Assembly: GCA_900074885.1 (NCBI GenBank)
Contig: FJUW01000102.1
Location: 8,051 to 56,504, forward strand
Reading direction: 5' to 3'
Length of the DNA: 48,454 nt
Source of the DNA: Rhynchosporium graminicola
Lineage: Eukaryota; Ascomycota; Leotiomycetes; Helotiales; Ploettnerulaceae
Below, one piece after another: positions 1 to 10,350 of the stretch. Numbering within the stretch: the first letter of the stretch is position 1; each line of letters starts with the position of its first letter. Below the pieces are notes generated by a model. It was not told where the DNA came from. It made no database searches and worked only from the letters and a program-made list of their open reading frames with translations. A program made the position numbers and the translations under genes.

Positions 1-225
<225 letters not shown>

Positions 226-1339
226 TGAAATAACTAGGTTGATCATCAGTATTAGTTGATTTCCCATGTATAGTAGAGTATCCTAGTACTACGCATAGAC
301 GTTAAAGGTCGGGTTTTTACAGCATGTACGCAGGGGGTGGACAGTGGGTCTCGTCCACCCCAGCTAGGCGGTGAGACTCTTATCCACCAGAATCAGTTCA
401 AGGAAAAAACCTCGAGTATAAACTTCAAGATGTCAGAAAGAAAAACCATAGGAGAGATATACAGTAATGAGGCTCGATTATTTCCCATGCCTCTCTCGAC
501 ATTTGTGAAACATTATTTTCTTTCATGCCTCGGCTACTCAAACAGAGAGCTGCTAGTTATGGCAGGATAATGCAAAACCGAAAACACTCGCACGATCCTG
601 ACATTTCTAGTAATTAACCTCTGATCGAGATTGTAGTCGAATATCGCAATTGCGCAACTTGACACTATATTAGCAGGTAACAATAGACCTAGATCTTCAT
701 ATCCTTGATCAGCTTGATAATATCGATGTACGATTGAGACTAGTATAATTACGCTGGATTAGACGCCGAACTAGAGCAATAACAATTATAAAGCACCTGC
801 TCTGCACTGCTCTGCAGACGAACAAGGCAGGTCTAAATTGAAAGAATATGATAGAGACAGGACTCATACTAGAGAAGATAGCGACGCCGTAGTCCTGCTC
901 TCGCTACAGGTGAATTAGGTATAATGGTATTTGTAAATAGTGCCCTCCGCATCGTACTACAACACCGCGATCATCTAAAAATCTAACTTATCCTCCTGCC
1001 TTTCTTGTGGGGACGCACAAAAATGCGTTAAACCTCATTCCTGCATCTACAGTTTATATGGGTAATCATAGAGCAGGCACCTATAAGATGGTCGGTCTCT
1101 TGATGTAAAAATCATACTTCGAAAAAATCGAACTACGAGAAACAATCGGCCAGGAATAAGAGTATTACCGTACGCTCGGGCTCTCTAAATTGAATTTGAT
1201 CGTTATGAGGGGGTCATTGGAACTTACCACCGGGAATGATGATTCCGCGCTAAATGCTACCACTATCCGTCTTACATGGATTATCCGATAATACGGGAAG
1301 TAGTACGACCTCCTTATCTTCCCAATGAGCTTCCTTAGC

Positions 1340-1560
1340 CTTGAGAACTAAATGAGTAATTGCTTGATCAAAGCAATCGACTTCGATTTTATTTCTCCAT
1401 GAGGCTTAGTAAAGGGGGTGGGCAGCGAAATCCGTGTACCTGACCATTGCTATTGCTTAGGACTACATATACTGGTCTTGGAACCTGTTATGGTATTCCA
1501 TTGGTTGATTCATCCTAAGAAACCCAGAGTTAGCCTTAATAAGCTTAAGAATCAATTAAT
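1340..1560 (+). pseudogene. Possible decayed retroelement protease fragment
   Basis: Plus-strand frames here give a stretch like AIDFDFIS followed by GL, then HWLIHPKKPRVSL about 35 residues later. Together these weakly resemble the region after the aspartic protease of Ty3/gypsy Pol, where an F-x-DxDF-I/V motif is followed by a G-x-PWL-x-x-HxP-x-V-x-W motif. There are in-frame stops and no flanking domain. The resemblance is slight and could be chance. Confidence 0.18.
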
Positions 1561-2283
1561 AGCTAATCGTGACTAGGATTTCGAAGGTTTACACTGTACA
1601 GGTATACGGATTTCGCGGTCCACCTCCTCCAGGGCGAATACTACTAATGCACCACCTTCTCAGAATCATCATCTTGAAAACATCAAAGGCCAAGAGCACC
1701 TTCCACTTTACCACTATACCTTTGCATATTGAAGGATGTAAACCTAAAAGTTTTAGACACAACTTACTCTACAAATAATTGGACAACTGCTTTAATGCTG
1801 TGTAGTCTCTTGGAAAGATGGCTACTATGTCTTCGAAATTCATCTCCAAGGAGCGAGAGATTAATAGTAACACTTCCTCTGCCTCAAAGGTAAGAAAGAA
1901 CCAGGGGGCCAGGAGGAGGAGGGTTACTAGAAGATACGCTTATCAACAGAAAATGAAGACGCTCGAAGGAGGAGAGGTCGGTAGAGGTGTACATATTCGG
2001 CGGGTGAGGGTACACTTTACAAGAGGAGTGAATTAAGGAGTAAAGTATTTCAATATCTTTGAGCTACTACACCCGCTTGGAACGAAAACGGAGATGCAGC
2101 GGTTAGGTATTATCCCTAGTCGAGTTCTACGGGTCCCAGGTCCTTACGGAAAATGATCTGGCAGTAACCAGATTATCAAGTTCCTATAAGTATATACTCG
2201 ATTTCTGCGGAAGTCTGAGCCTATTTACTGCGAGTTTACGAGGACAAACGCACCAAATCCTCCCTGTGGACCCACTGTGGGTA

Positions 2284-2832
2284 GGTTCAGACTTCTGGTG
2301 AATCCGATTAGAGGGGAGAAACATCTGCTAGTAGGGGTTTGTTGCTACTAGAATACTTAGTAGGTAGGTTAAATAAACCCTTACCCTGTCTTTATCGCAG
2401 GGTCTTGTCAAGGGCCAACACCCAATCGTTGGATCAGAATTGGTCTAATTGTGAGCGAGAGTCTACTAGAACCATTCTACAGGGTAGGGGGTTATTTACC
2501 CTTACCACCATGTAGACTACTCATAAATCCGAATTTCATAGATTTGACAAGGCGTTTATTACACTCAAATAGTATTTACTTGGATAATGAGGCTTTTATT
2601 ACGAGATCAGACCATCTTCGAGCTCGCTTAAGCGCCTAGCACTCCAAATTTACGATAGGCAAAGAGCACTCGAATAAAGAGGGGGAAATCACTTTAGGGG
2701 AGAATAAGTGTCATAGGAAAATGGGTAGGTCATTGCGACTAGAGGGGTTGTAAAAGCTATACCTTATAATGATCTTTATAACCTCTAATCAAAAGCCCCT
2801 GTCAGGTTCAGACTTGTGGAGAACCCGAGTAG
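2284..2832 (+). repeat. Pair of imperfect direct repeats (28 bp, about 520 bp apart)
   Basis: A 28-bp word beginning GGTTCAGACTT occurs at 2284-2311 and again at 2805-2832 with a few substitutions. A second pair beginning ACTTTACCGC lies at 2909-2932 and 3109-3133. They suggest that this anonymous stretch contains degenerate repeated units, but no complete element can be outlined. Confidence 0.5.
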
Positions 2833-3291
2833 TGCGATCAAGTCAGTGCGTTTTGGCGGTATTACTCACTTCAATTAAAAGCCTCGAAATCCCGGACAAC
2901 TAGGGGAAATACTTTACCGCGATACGTCCGTATATCTCCGAACGAGTATCATATCCTGTCAATAGTGGACCTTAGTGACATTACTACTGTAGGTGTCGGT
3001 CCTACAAAAAGGACTACATGGGGCAGTTTAGCACAAAAGAGTTAATGTATAATCGGTGTATTACCACTTTAAGTTGAAATTAATACCCGTAGTAAACGAC
3101 AGGCTATAACACTTTACCGCAATACCTCCGTAGTAGAAGTATACCTTCAAGTTCAATGCTTTAGCTTGACTTTTTACGTCAGGGGTACCGTGTTCGTTAA
3201 GCAGCACAGAACCTTAGCGACTCAGATGCATGTTTGGAAACTCGACGCTGTAGAGATATTCGGCCCTTTGAGTTTGTAGTAGATCTATAAT

Positions 3292-3588
3292 TTGAAGTGC
3301 TCTTGTTCCACACATGGTTCAGGGACAGGTATTCTTGTTCCCCCGAGACGTTTGAGCACAGCTACCACATTCCCATTCGTCCGAACTCTTCGTCTGAACT
3401 ACTTCTCCCATTCATTTCCTTGCGAATTCCCGTTTCAATGCCTTCTAACTTTCATTTTAATCCGATCTTTTCGTTGAAATTACTTATCACATTCCTTCTC
3501 ATCCATCCTTTCCGTCTGTGTTAGTTTCCACATTCATTTCCGTCCGAACTTTTTATTCGAACTGTTCCGAGTTTTTCAGGTAGTCCAT
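3292..3588 (+). promoter_or_regulatory. Pyrimidine-rich upstream region of the GH115 gene, with repeated CGTCYGAACT words
   Basis: The 300 bp before the GH115 start codon are strongly C+T-rich on the coding strand, as in many fungal promoters and 5' leaders. The word CGTC(C/T)GAACT recurs near 3379, 3391 and 3541, and CACATTC...TTCC blocks recur near 3366, 3489 and 3530. This looks like an imperfect tandem duplication. There is no obvious TATA box. Short open frames here are pyrimidine-tract artefacts. Confidence 0.5.
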
Positions 3589-6500
3589 ATGATGCTAGGG
3601 AGTTCACTCTTGCTGCTAGCATGTTGGATCTCACTGGGACTAGGGCTGGGACAGAAACAGATCATTTCGTTTACCAGCGGACCGCTTCAATTAGCCGGAG
3701 GCAGCTCCGTATCCAGCATTTTTCTCAGCACCTCTGATTTCCCCGGTGTCATTCGAGCCGGTCAAGACCTCTCGGCAGATTTCGGTCGTATCACGACAAA
3801 AAACCTCACCGTCGTCATCAAAGACCAGAAACATGACGATAGCTCGCCAACTGCCGGCCCTGCAATAATTGTAGGTACGATTGGGAAGTCGACAATCATC
3901 GACTCGCTAATCGCAGCTGGAAAGATCGACATCTCAGGTATCAAAGGCGAATGGGAGGCATTCCAGACTCAGATCGTGGCAAATCCCATGCCAGGTCTGG
4001 CATCGGCTCTCGTCATAGCAGGTAGTGACAAGCGAGGCACTATCTACGGAATCTACGATGTGTCAGAACAGATTGGCGTTTCGCCATGGTACTGGTTCGC
4101 GGACGTCGCGCCCACACCGCGAGGTCAGATATTTGCGCTCGCCGGACCCAAGATTCAAGGATCACCTAGTGTGAAATATCGGGGAATCTTCCTCAATGAC
4201 GAGGCGCCTGCGCTGACAAACTGGGTTCGTGAGAAGTACGGATCACATGGATATGTGTCTGGGTTTTACGTCCGAGTATTCGAGCTTTTACTGAGGCTTC
4301 GCGCGAATTATCTTTGGCCCGCGATGTGGGACAGCATGTTCAATCTTGACGATGTCAAAAACCAGATGCTAGCTGACGAGTATGGAATTGTGATGGGGAC
4401 CAGCCACACAGAGCCCATGATGCGTGCAACAAAGGAACAATGGATATTTCTTAAAGGGGCTTGGGATTGGTCTTCGAACAAGGCAAACATCGTGCAGTTC
4501 CTTGCTGATGGTGTTAAGAGGGCAAAGCCTTACGAATCACTGTACACCATGGGCATGAGGGGATCTGGAGACACGGCCTCTTCTACCTTGAACGTAAATT
4601 CATTGGCTGATGTAGTGGCAAGCCAACAGCAGGTCCTGGGTTCCATTCTGGGAGGCAACGTCTCGGATATTCCGCAGATGTGGTGTATATACAAAGAGGT
4701 TGCTGGATATTACCAGGATGGTCTCAGGGTACCGTCAGACATAACACTATTGTGTGAGTACTAGAGATACACACCTTTCCACCCTCCGGGTCAGAGAGGA
4801 TCTGGGAATGCTCCTCTGCCCGAAAGTCATAATCAACAATTACTAATGTTTGAAAAATATACAGGGACTGATGATAATGTTGGAAACATTCAGAGATTAC
4901 CTGTCTCGAGCGAGCTGGGACGACCAGCTGGAGCCGGCGTATACTACCACTTTGACTACGTTGGTGGCCCCAGAAATTACAAATGGATCAATACCATTTC
5001 GCTTCAGAAGACGTGGGAGCAGTTACAGTTGGCGTATGCACGAGAAGCACGACAGATCTGGATTGTAAACGTTGGGGATTTGAAGCTATTGGTAAGATCA
5101 CTTCCCTCCGAGAAGCCTCAACAGACTCTTACTCTTGCAGGAAATACCAATAAATTTTTACCTGGACATGGCATACGACATGTCTCTGTTTCAGACTCCC
5201 GACAGTGTAAAGGCGTGGGAAACACGGTGGGCAGAGCGTGAATTTGGTGCAGCATTATCTCTTTCCATTGCATCAATTATTGATAGATATGGACACTACG
5301 CAGCGCGAAGGAAGTGGGAAGTTCTCGACGCATCGACATTCTCAATCATGAACTATAACGAAGGTGATACTGTTCTTAAAGAGTGGAATGCTTTGGTCGC
5401 CGATGCACAAGGGATCTACGACTCTCTCCCTGCTGCAGCCCAGCCGGGGTTTTTCGAACTCGTGCTCCATCCATGTAAGGCTGGGCTGATCATGTATCAG
5501 CTGTACATTTCGACCGCGAAAAACAACCTGTATGCCACGCAAGGAAGAGTTAGCGCAGCAACATACGGAACGGCTTCTGTGAGTGCATATGCCGAAGACT
5601 CAGTGCTTGCGACGAGGTATCATAAATTACTCGACGGGAAGTGGAATCATATGCTAGACCAGATTCACATCGGTTATACAGATTGGTAACACATCTCTCT
5701 GCTCTGAAATCTCGGCAGATCAAAACTTACAAATTATAGGAAGGAACCAGCATCTAACATCATGCCCATCCAAAAATATCCTGCAGCCGGTGTGGGGATC
5801 CCACCTGGTGTTTACATTGACGGGGGAAGTAGTATGTATGCTCTGCCTGGAATGGATCGCTATGGCCCGTCGCGCTGGATAGACATCTATTCTAAATCCA
5901 ACACAACGTCCACTTTCACCGTCTCATCCGATCCTTGGATTGTCCTTGAACCTTCCTCAGGACACCTGACTCCGCCAGGGTTGACTTCCGACCAGCGCAT
6001 CATGGTATCCGTGGACTGGAGTAAGGCTCCCATTGGTGACTCAACGTCCAAGATCATCGTCACCACAGGAGAAACCAGCACGACAGTTGTAGTCGCTCCA
6101 CTAAGAAACAGCATGGTGACAGCCGGTTTCAAAGGGTTTGTCGAAAGCGATAAGACGATCAGCATTGAACCAGAGCATTACTCCGCCATTACAAACTCAT
6201 CATCAGCAAGCTACGGAATCATCCCAGGCTATGGACGGACGTTATCAGGCGTGTCGTTATTCCCCAGTTCGATCGGCTCCCAAAGCCCGCCTTCGTCGCC
6301 GAGATTGTCATATAATATCTTCCTATTCACTGCGACCGTGGCTTCCATAAATGTTTACCTCGGCCCCTCACTCAATACCGACCCTTCGCGACCCCTCGCC
6401 TACGCAATCTCACTCGATGATAGTGCACCAATCAAATCCCAGTACATTCCCGTCACGAAACTTGGAACCCAACCGGGGAGCTGGGGGGCAGCAGTGTTGT

Positions 6501-6661
6501 CCAACGGCTTCCAAGCGACTAACACGCTCGCTGTGACGTCCGGTACTCATGTGCTTCATCTGTGGGCTTTAGAGCCTGGAGTGGTATTCCAGAAGATCGT
6601 GATTGATCTGGGAGGAGTGAGGACGAGTTACCTAGGACCGCCGGAGAGTGCGAGGGTATGA
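3589..6661 (+). CDS. GH115 family secreted glycoside hydrolase (xylan alpha-1,2-glucuronidase), four exons
   Basis: Exons are 3589-4753, 4865-5091, 5141-5685 and 5740-6661, giving about 952 residues. The family removes (4-O-methyl)glucuronic acid side chains from xylan, so the likely role is extracellular hemicellulose degradation. A signal peptide of about 21 residues (MMLGSSLLLLACW...) opens the protein; the first of two adjacent ATGs was taken. Family landmarks appear in order: FLNDE (201-205), YLWPAMW (241-247), ADEYGIVMGTSHTEP (262-276), MGMRGSGD (321-328), MWCIYKE (364-370), LLWTDDN across intron 1, YYHFDYVG (415-422), IWIVNVGDLK before intron 2, HIGYTDW across intron 3, and GPPES near the C-terminus. 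From memory, D204, H273, R324, D328 and E370 match the active-site residues of the Bacteroides enzyme BoAgu115A. Each splice restores the family sequence. The length is normal for fungal GH115 and no stop or frameshift is seen, so the gene looks intact although it borders RIP-damaged DNA. Confidence 0.93.
4754..4864 (+). other. Intron 1 of the GH115 gene (111 bp)
   Basis: Donor GTGAGT, acceptor ACAG, with a TACTAAT-like branch site 20 bp before the acceptor. Splicing joins a lone T to GG and makes the Trp of LLWTDDN, which the family expects here. Confidence 0.9.
5092..5140 (+). other. Intron 2 of the GH115 gene (49 bp)
   Basis: Donor GTAAGA, acceptor TTGCAG, phase 0. Splicing joins GDLKLL to EIPINF, matching the continuous family sequence. 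The length is typical of short ascomycete introns. Confidence 0.9.
5686..5739 (+). other. Intron 3 of the GH115 gene (54 bp)
   Basis: Donor GTAACA, acceptor TATAG. Splicing rebuilds the Trp codon of GYTDW and continues as KEPASNIMP, as expected between the catalytic core and the C-terminal beta-rich part of GH115 enzymes. Confidence 0.88.
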
Positions 6662-6946
6662 TAACAGGTATTAATAAGGAGCTTTACTCTTTCTATCCTT
6701 CCTGATGATTCCTAGATGCTTTAGTAATAAGAATTATACTATTCTAGAAGTTGATGTATTGATAAACTTGAATGTTCTATTTCTATATATCCTTCGTCTA
6801 GCATCACTAATTCCGCGTGCCTTTTCCAATGTCCAAACAGGAGTATAAGAGTAAGCTACTGATATTCGGATGTCGAACCGGTTAGAACAATTATCAGCGC
6901 ATGTTCAAATCTGTTTTACACGGTCCTGCAGACTTGATGCGATTTC
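6662..6946. other. Intergenic region downstream of GH115
   Basis: AT-rich 3' flank of the GH115 gene. No gene is seen. It probably holds the 3' untranslated region and polyadenylation site, but no unambiguous signal can be named. Confidence 0.5.
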
Positions 6947-7351
6947 TTAAAAATTTGAGAAGTATATACGGAGATGTGGGCGGGTCAAAGGTATGTGGTC
7001 TTTTAGCGCGCCTATCTTGATGTAGTCTGCGACAAACTTCAACATAGCGATTTTGTGTTCAGGAGGGAGTGGTGTTCCCGCCGCTGCCGCTGCATTGGCC
7101 GAGGCGTTGTCGTTGATCGCGTTGTGGCGCAGTTCAGTCACAGTTCGTCCGGTTGTAGTACCTCCAGGAGGGACAGGTACATCATCGGGCCTCCAATGGA
7201 TGAGCCCGGTTGAGGTACCATCCAATCTTTTGTAATCCACTTCTTTGATGACTGCGTGGTCCTTCATCGGAGACGACGTCCTTGAAGAATGCTTTTGCCG
7301 CTGGTCTACCAAGAATCTGCCATAATCTTCAGATCGGGATTTGTGCACCAC
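6947..7351 (-). CDS. Unrecognised reading frame, possibly a gene fragment (134 codons)
   Basis: An open frame of normal base composition. The protein starts MVHKSRSEDYG, has a Pro/Gly-rich stretch (VPVPPGGTTTG), an Ala run (ASANAAAAAGTP) and a C-terminal part KIAMLKFVADYIK. I recognise no domain. Codon use and the lack of RIP-type stops make it look like real or recently real coding sequence. It could be the last exon of a gene whose upstream part has been lost. The antisense frame at 7053-7235 is probably its shadow. Confidence 0.35.
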   Translation of the reverse strand: MVHKSRSEDYGRFLVDQRQKHSSRTSSPMKDHAVIKEVDYKRLDGTSTGLIHWRPDDVPVPPGGTTTGRTVTELRHNAINDNASANAAAAAGTPLPPEHKIAMLKFVADYIKIGALKDHIPLTRPHLRIYFSNF

Positions 7352-7721
7352 GTGTAAGCATATTGTTGCCTGATCGAGATACTACACATAGTCAGAACAT
7401 ATGATACCGAAAACAGATTACATCTTGTCAGTGAGTGTGGAAACGCTGCGAAAAGAAGCTTGTGGCGTAAATAAGTGACCGAATAAGCAGAATAGTCATG
7501 ACAGTTAAATCTAATTGGTCTAGAACACGTGTACTGCTCACGCAAATGGAAGATAACGCTGAGGAAACAAGCGAGGCATACTATTTGAAATTTAAGTCCG
7601 GTCTGCCGCATCGATTGAATGCTAGTCTTCTATTCGAGGATCAGTGTGTGTCTCTGAGATGTGACGAAGATCTGACAGTGTCCAAGTCCCAGGGAGGCTC
7701 GTCGCAAGGTCATCACTAGCA
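7352..7721. other. Intergenic spacer without supportable gene
   Basis: Two overlapping frames on opposite strands (7306-7611 minus, 7498-7719 plus) have no recognisable features. I see no reason to call either a gene. Confidence 0.4.
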
Positions 7722-8300
7722 CTAGGAATTTCTTACATCACCGTAATCCGCGTAAAGAACCTTTAAAATAGCTTTCCGAGCATCTTCGGCAAGATTGGAT
7801 ACATATTCAAGCTGCGTAGCCCATGGATACGTCGTTGTGGCCTTTTAGGCTGGCTTCTCTTCTGTCGCTTCCGTCGCTGAACTCATAAGAGCCACATCTT
7901 TCAAAGCATCCGCGGAAAAGAGGGTGTCTGGCTTTTTCAACAAGTTATAGTTATTTGTTGTACCAAATTTTCCGACCGTATCGGCGATTTTATTGGGGTT
8001 AGGAAAGAGGGTGCGCATGAGATGATTTGAGATTTTCGTTGTTGACATTACCAGTTCCCTGCCTTATATGAATTATTTCCAATGACTTCCAACATGAATC
8101 CGAAAGTCGTAGAGAGTGCAACTCCCACCAGCTTTACCTCTGCAGCAGCGCCAATGTTCACACCTTCTAGCTTGGCTAGGCCTGTTGTAGGTCCGTCCTT
8201 GGGTCTAAAACCTGTATGCGGGCATTTTGGAGCAATCTCCCTGCGGGTCGAATCAGGCACCGTGGAATATCCAATGGAAATAAGTATAAGTCAAATCCAA
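7722..8300 (-). pseudogene. Unrecognised minus-strand gene with an in-frame TAA; probable pseudogene
   Basis: The upstream part reads GYSTVPDSTRREIAPKCP and on to about 8051, with no good ATG (a GTG stands where one might expect it). A possible donor GTAATG lies at 8051-8046. Downstream, another frame (8048-7845) ends at a TAA, and after that single stop it stays open for 40 more codons (including YPWATQLEYVSNLAED) to a TAG at 7722-7724. A CAA-to-TAA change, the usual RIP outcome, would explain the stop. The CP-x-x-GF-x-P-x-DG region faintly recalls chloroperoxidase-type proteins, but the rest does not confirm it, so no function is assigned. The neighbouring repeat block begins only about 250 bp further right. 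Confidence 0.4.
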
Positions 8301-8565
8301 ATTTTAAATAACCCTTTAAGTGATTAAATCATTTCAAAGATTAATATATAAATTAAACTATAATCACTTCTTCTTCGATTCCAGAATTAGATACTCTCTC
8401 TTATAGAAGCTACATCTCTTATAATAAAAGCACTTGACCTCCTCGATTAGCATCTAGAGGCCGGGAGAGGTACTAGTAGAAGGCGAAGCGAAAGTAGCTG
8501 AAGATATAGTTACTTATATATGAGGTACTATAAGGCGAATATAAAGTGTATAATATCTATATTAT
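8301..8565. other. Transition into RIP-affected AT-rich DNA
   Basis: Base composition shifts abruptly to AT-rich and TA-rich sequence. No gene is seen. Confidence 0.6.
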
Positions 8566-8673
8566 ATTGAGCTATTTGTGGATCACTAGTTAAAAAAACG
8601 GGTCACGTGAAATACTATGATTGGCTATAGCGAGGCCTTAGCAGGTGCACGGCCGAAAAGAAGGAACACTAAA
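8566..8673 (+). repeat. Short direct repeat, left copy (108 bp)
   Basis: Begins ATTGAGCTATTTGTGGATC, contains an A-run followed by CGGGTCACGTGA (a CACGTG palindrome), and ends around GCACGGCCGAAAAG plus about 20 bp. A 109-bp copy lies at 23593-23701 in the same orientation. After element A is removed, the two copies are only about 396 bp apart. They may be the ends of a small terminal-repeat element into which A inserted, but no target duplication was found. Confidence 0.75.
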
Positions 8674-9022
8674 ATCTTACTTACGCCCGAATCAAAACAG
8701 CCCCGAAGCTTGCGTAGGGCAGCTGTTTGTGAGGACCCCTAAGTACTTTCTTTATAGACGTGCTTTCTTTATAGACTGCCCTTAAGTACTTTCTTTATAG
8801 ACTGCGCGAAGCAAGGTCCCTGGGCCCCGAAGCTTGCGAAGGGCCGCCGAGGAGTAGACCTTGTAAGTTATAACAAGTTAGACTTAGGATAATATTACAG
8901 GGCGAATGCAAAGTATGCAGTGCAAAAGCTCGTTTACATTATAAGGAGAATTGACTAAGGAGAGAGGGGAGGAATAGAAGTCTCCTTTCGAAGAAAAGAT
9001 AATACTGCGGCCGCTAGTAGTA
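8674..9022. repeat. Spacer with small internal direct repeats
   Basis: Contains three copies of a CTTTCTTTATAGAC word (within 8738-8759, 8762-8776 and 8781-8804), two of them preceded by TAAGTA. Two copies of CCCCGAAGCTTGCG lie at 8701 and 8825. RIP is lighter here than inside element A. No gene is seen. Confidence 0.6.
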
Positions 9023-9027
9023 GTAGT
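9023..9027 (+). other. Target-site duplication GTAGT, left of element A
   Basis: The five bases before the left LTR are repeated exactly after the right LTR at 23546-23550, which marks the insertion of element A. Confidence 0.9.
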
Positions 9028-9195
9028 TGTAAGGGGCGAGCCCCAGGATTAAGCACCGGCGATACCTATGCTTACTAAGCCTAGCGGCACCCGCATGTTT
9101 TCCTTCGGAGCTAGGCTAGAACCTGACTCTCTCTTATATCGAACTTCTTAAATACTACACTTAACTATCTACGTATATATTACTTACCTGTGATA
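9028..9195 (+). repeat. Element A, left LTR (168 bp)
   Basis: Runs from TGTAAGGGGCGAG to CCTGTGATA. It is the same length as the right copy at 23378-23545. Almost all differences between the two are C/T or G/A transitions. It is less mutated than the internal region. Confidence 0.93.
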
Positions 9196-9560
9196 TTAAG
9201 TTCGATTAAAATAAGCTAATCTATTCCTATAGTATTTACGCTAGATACCGGAATAGACTCGTTAAGGAACGTAAGCTCTTAATAGGAGGACTCTAACGAT
9301 AAACTATAGCGTATTATATAAGAGATATATAAGCGCTAGCTCCTAATAGAGATCGAGCTAGTAAATACGCGTACTGCCCTAGAGGCGTTAGAGGCCGAAA
9401 GACTCAGATAAGCACTTAGATCTAATAATACTAGAGACCTATCGTCTTCGAGTGCCCTAATAAAAACCCTTATCGAGTCTCTTATAGCGTCTCAGTCGAG
9501 CTCTAATAGAGAACTATCAGGCTCCGGCAGATAGATACCTCCTACTTAGGATAGATATAT
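9196..9560 (+). other. Element A leader
   Basis: Untranslated leader and beginning of gag. The bases just after the LTR (TTAAGTTCGATT) should contain the primer-binding site, but RIP prevents assigning a tRNA. Confidence 0.4.
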
Positions 9561-10350
9561 AGATACCTTTCGAGATTATCTCTTAAGACTAAGAAGTTCT
9601 TATCGCGTACGCTCCGCTTAAAAGCTATCTCTCTCCGCTAACTATTACTAGAATACTATTTATAATACTCTCTTATAGCGCGAATAAGCTTATATATAAT
9701 ACTTCTAAGAGAAAGGAAGCCCGATAGATAATAAGGACCCCGAAGCTTTCTTCGCGTAGCTTAATAAAATATTCGCGAATAGTAATAAGCGAGCTAAGGC
9801 CCTTAAATAGCTCACGAATATAAGGCACTCTATAGGATAGCCCTAGCACGAGTACTAGCTAGAATTCGACGAACTCTTACTAAGCGCTAAAGGAGAGAGC
9901 TAGAAAGACGATATAAAGATAAGTTACCTCTAGAATATGTTTTCAAACCCCGTCCGAATATATATAGCCTCTATAGCTAAGACTATAGATTACTACGAAT
10001 TTACTAAGGAGGTAGAACAGATTATAACTAACCTCGAAGAGACAGATTAATTTAAAGTATTAAATAAGAAGTAGAATAATAAGAATAAGGACTTTAGGAT
10101 AAATATAGTAGATTATATACGTCCTTAGAAAGCCCTTATAAAAGCTAAGGTTAACGCTAATAGGGATATAGTAATAGTACCGGCGCGTATAGTAAGAAAC
10201 TAAGAAAGGAATAGTAGAGCTTATAATAATTCCGGTAGTAAATAAAGAGCTAAATAGATAGACGCGGCTAAATAAGAGAGACGCTATAAGAAAAAGCTCT
10301 ATTTCTACTATAGAGTATCCGAGTACTATATCTATAATTACTTATACGCC
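9561..10350 (+). pseudogene. Element A gag remnant
   Basis: The frame around 9730-10060 reads DPEAFFAxLNKIFANSNKRA and then HEYxLEFDELLLSAKGES, with former Gln/Trp codons now stops. This matches the retrotransposon gag domain of fungal chromoviruses. A zinc knuckle follows at 10300-10341. Confidence 0.85.
10300..10341 (+). other. CCHC zinc knuckle with all four ligands turned to Tyr
   Basis: The translation YFYYRVSEYYIYNY has the exact C-x2-C-x4-H-x4-C spacing of a retroviral zinc knuckle, with TAY codons where TGY (Cys) and CAY (His) belong. G-to-A and C-to-T changes at TpG/CpA explain all four. Confidence 0.75.

Larger units (their letters stand above)
226..3291. other. Anonymous intergenic region of intermediate composition
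   Basis: About 3 kb without a supportable gene. TpG and CpA are still common here, so it is not RIP-saturated like the region right of 8.3 kb, but it is clearly more AT-rich and stop-rich than the GH115 gene. The open frames (for example 337-570, 1569-1778, 1818-2036, 2451-2639) are short, lack recognisable domains, and do not join into a gene. It may be an old decayed repeat (see the fragment at 1340-1560 and the repeat pairs at 2284-3133). Confidence 0.6.

Noticed and set aside
1818..2036. Basic 72-codon open frame resembling a ribosomal protein tail
   Set aside because: The Arg/Lys-rich translation comes from a purine-rich stretch. There is no domain and no spliced continuation.
226..3291. 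Nuclear copy of mitochondrial DNA
   Set aside because: No mitochondrial rRNA, tRNA or protein sequence could be recognised in it.
5135..5689. Separate 184-codon gene starting at the ATG at 5135
   Set aside because: This ATG lies in intron 2. The frame is exon 3 of the GH115 gene.
8048..8260. Chloroperoxidase gene
   Set aside because: Only a short CP...GF-x-P-x-DG stretch is similar. The downstream sequence does not show the expected heme peroxidase motifs, so it is kept as unrecognised.
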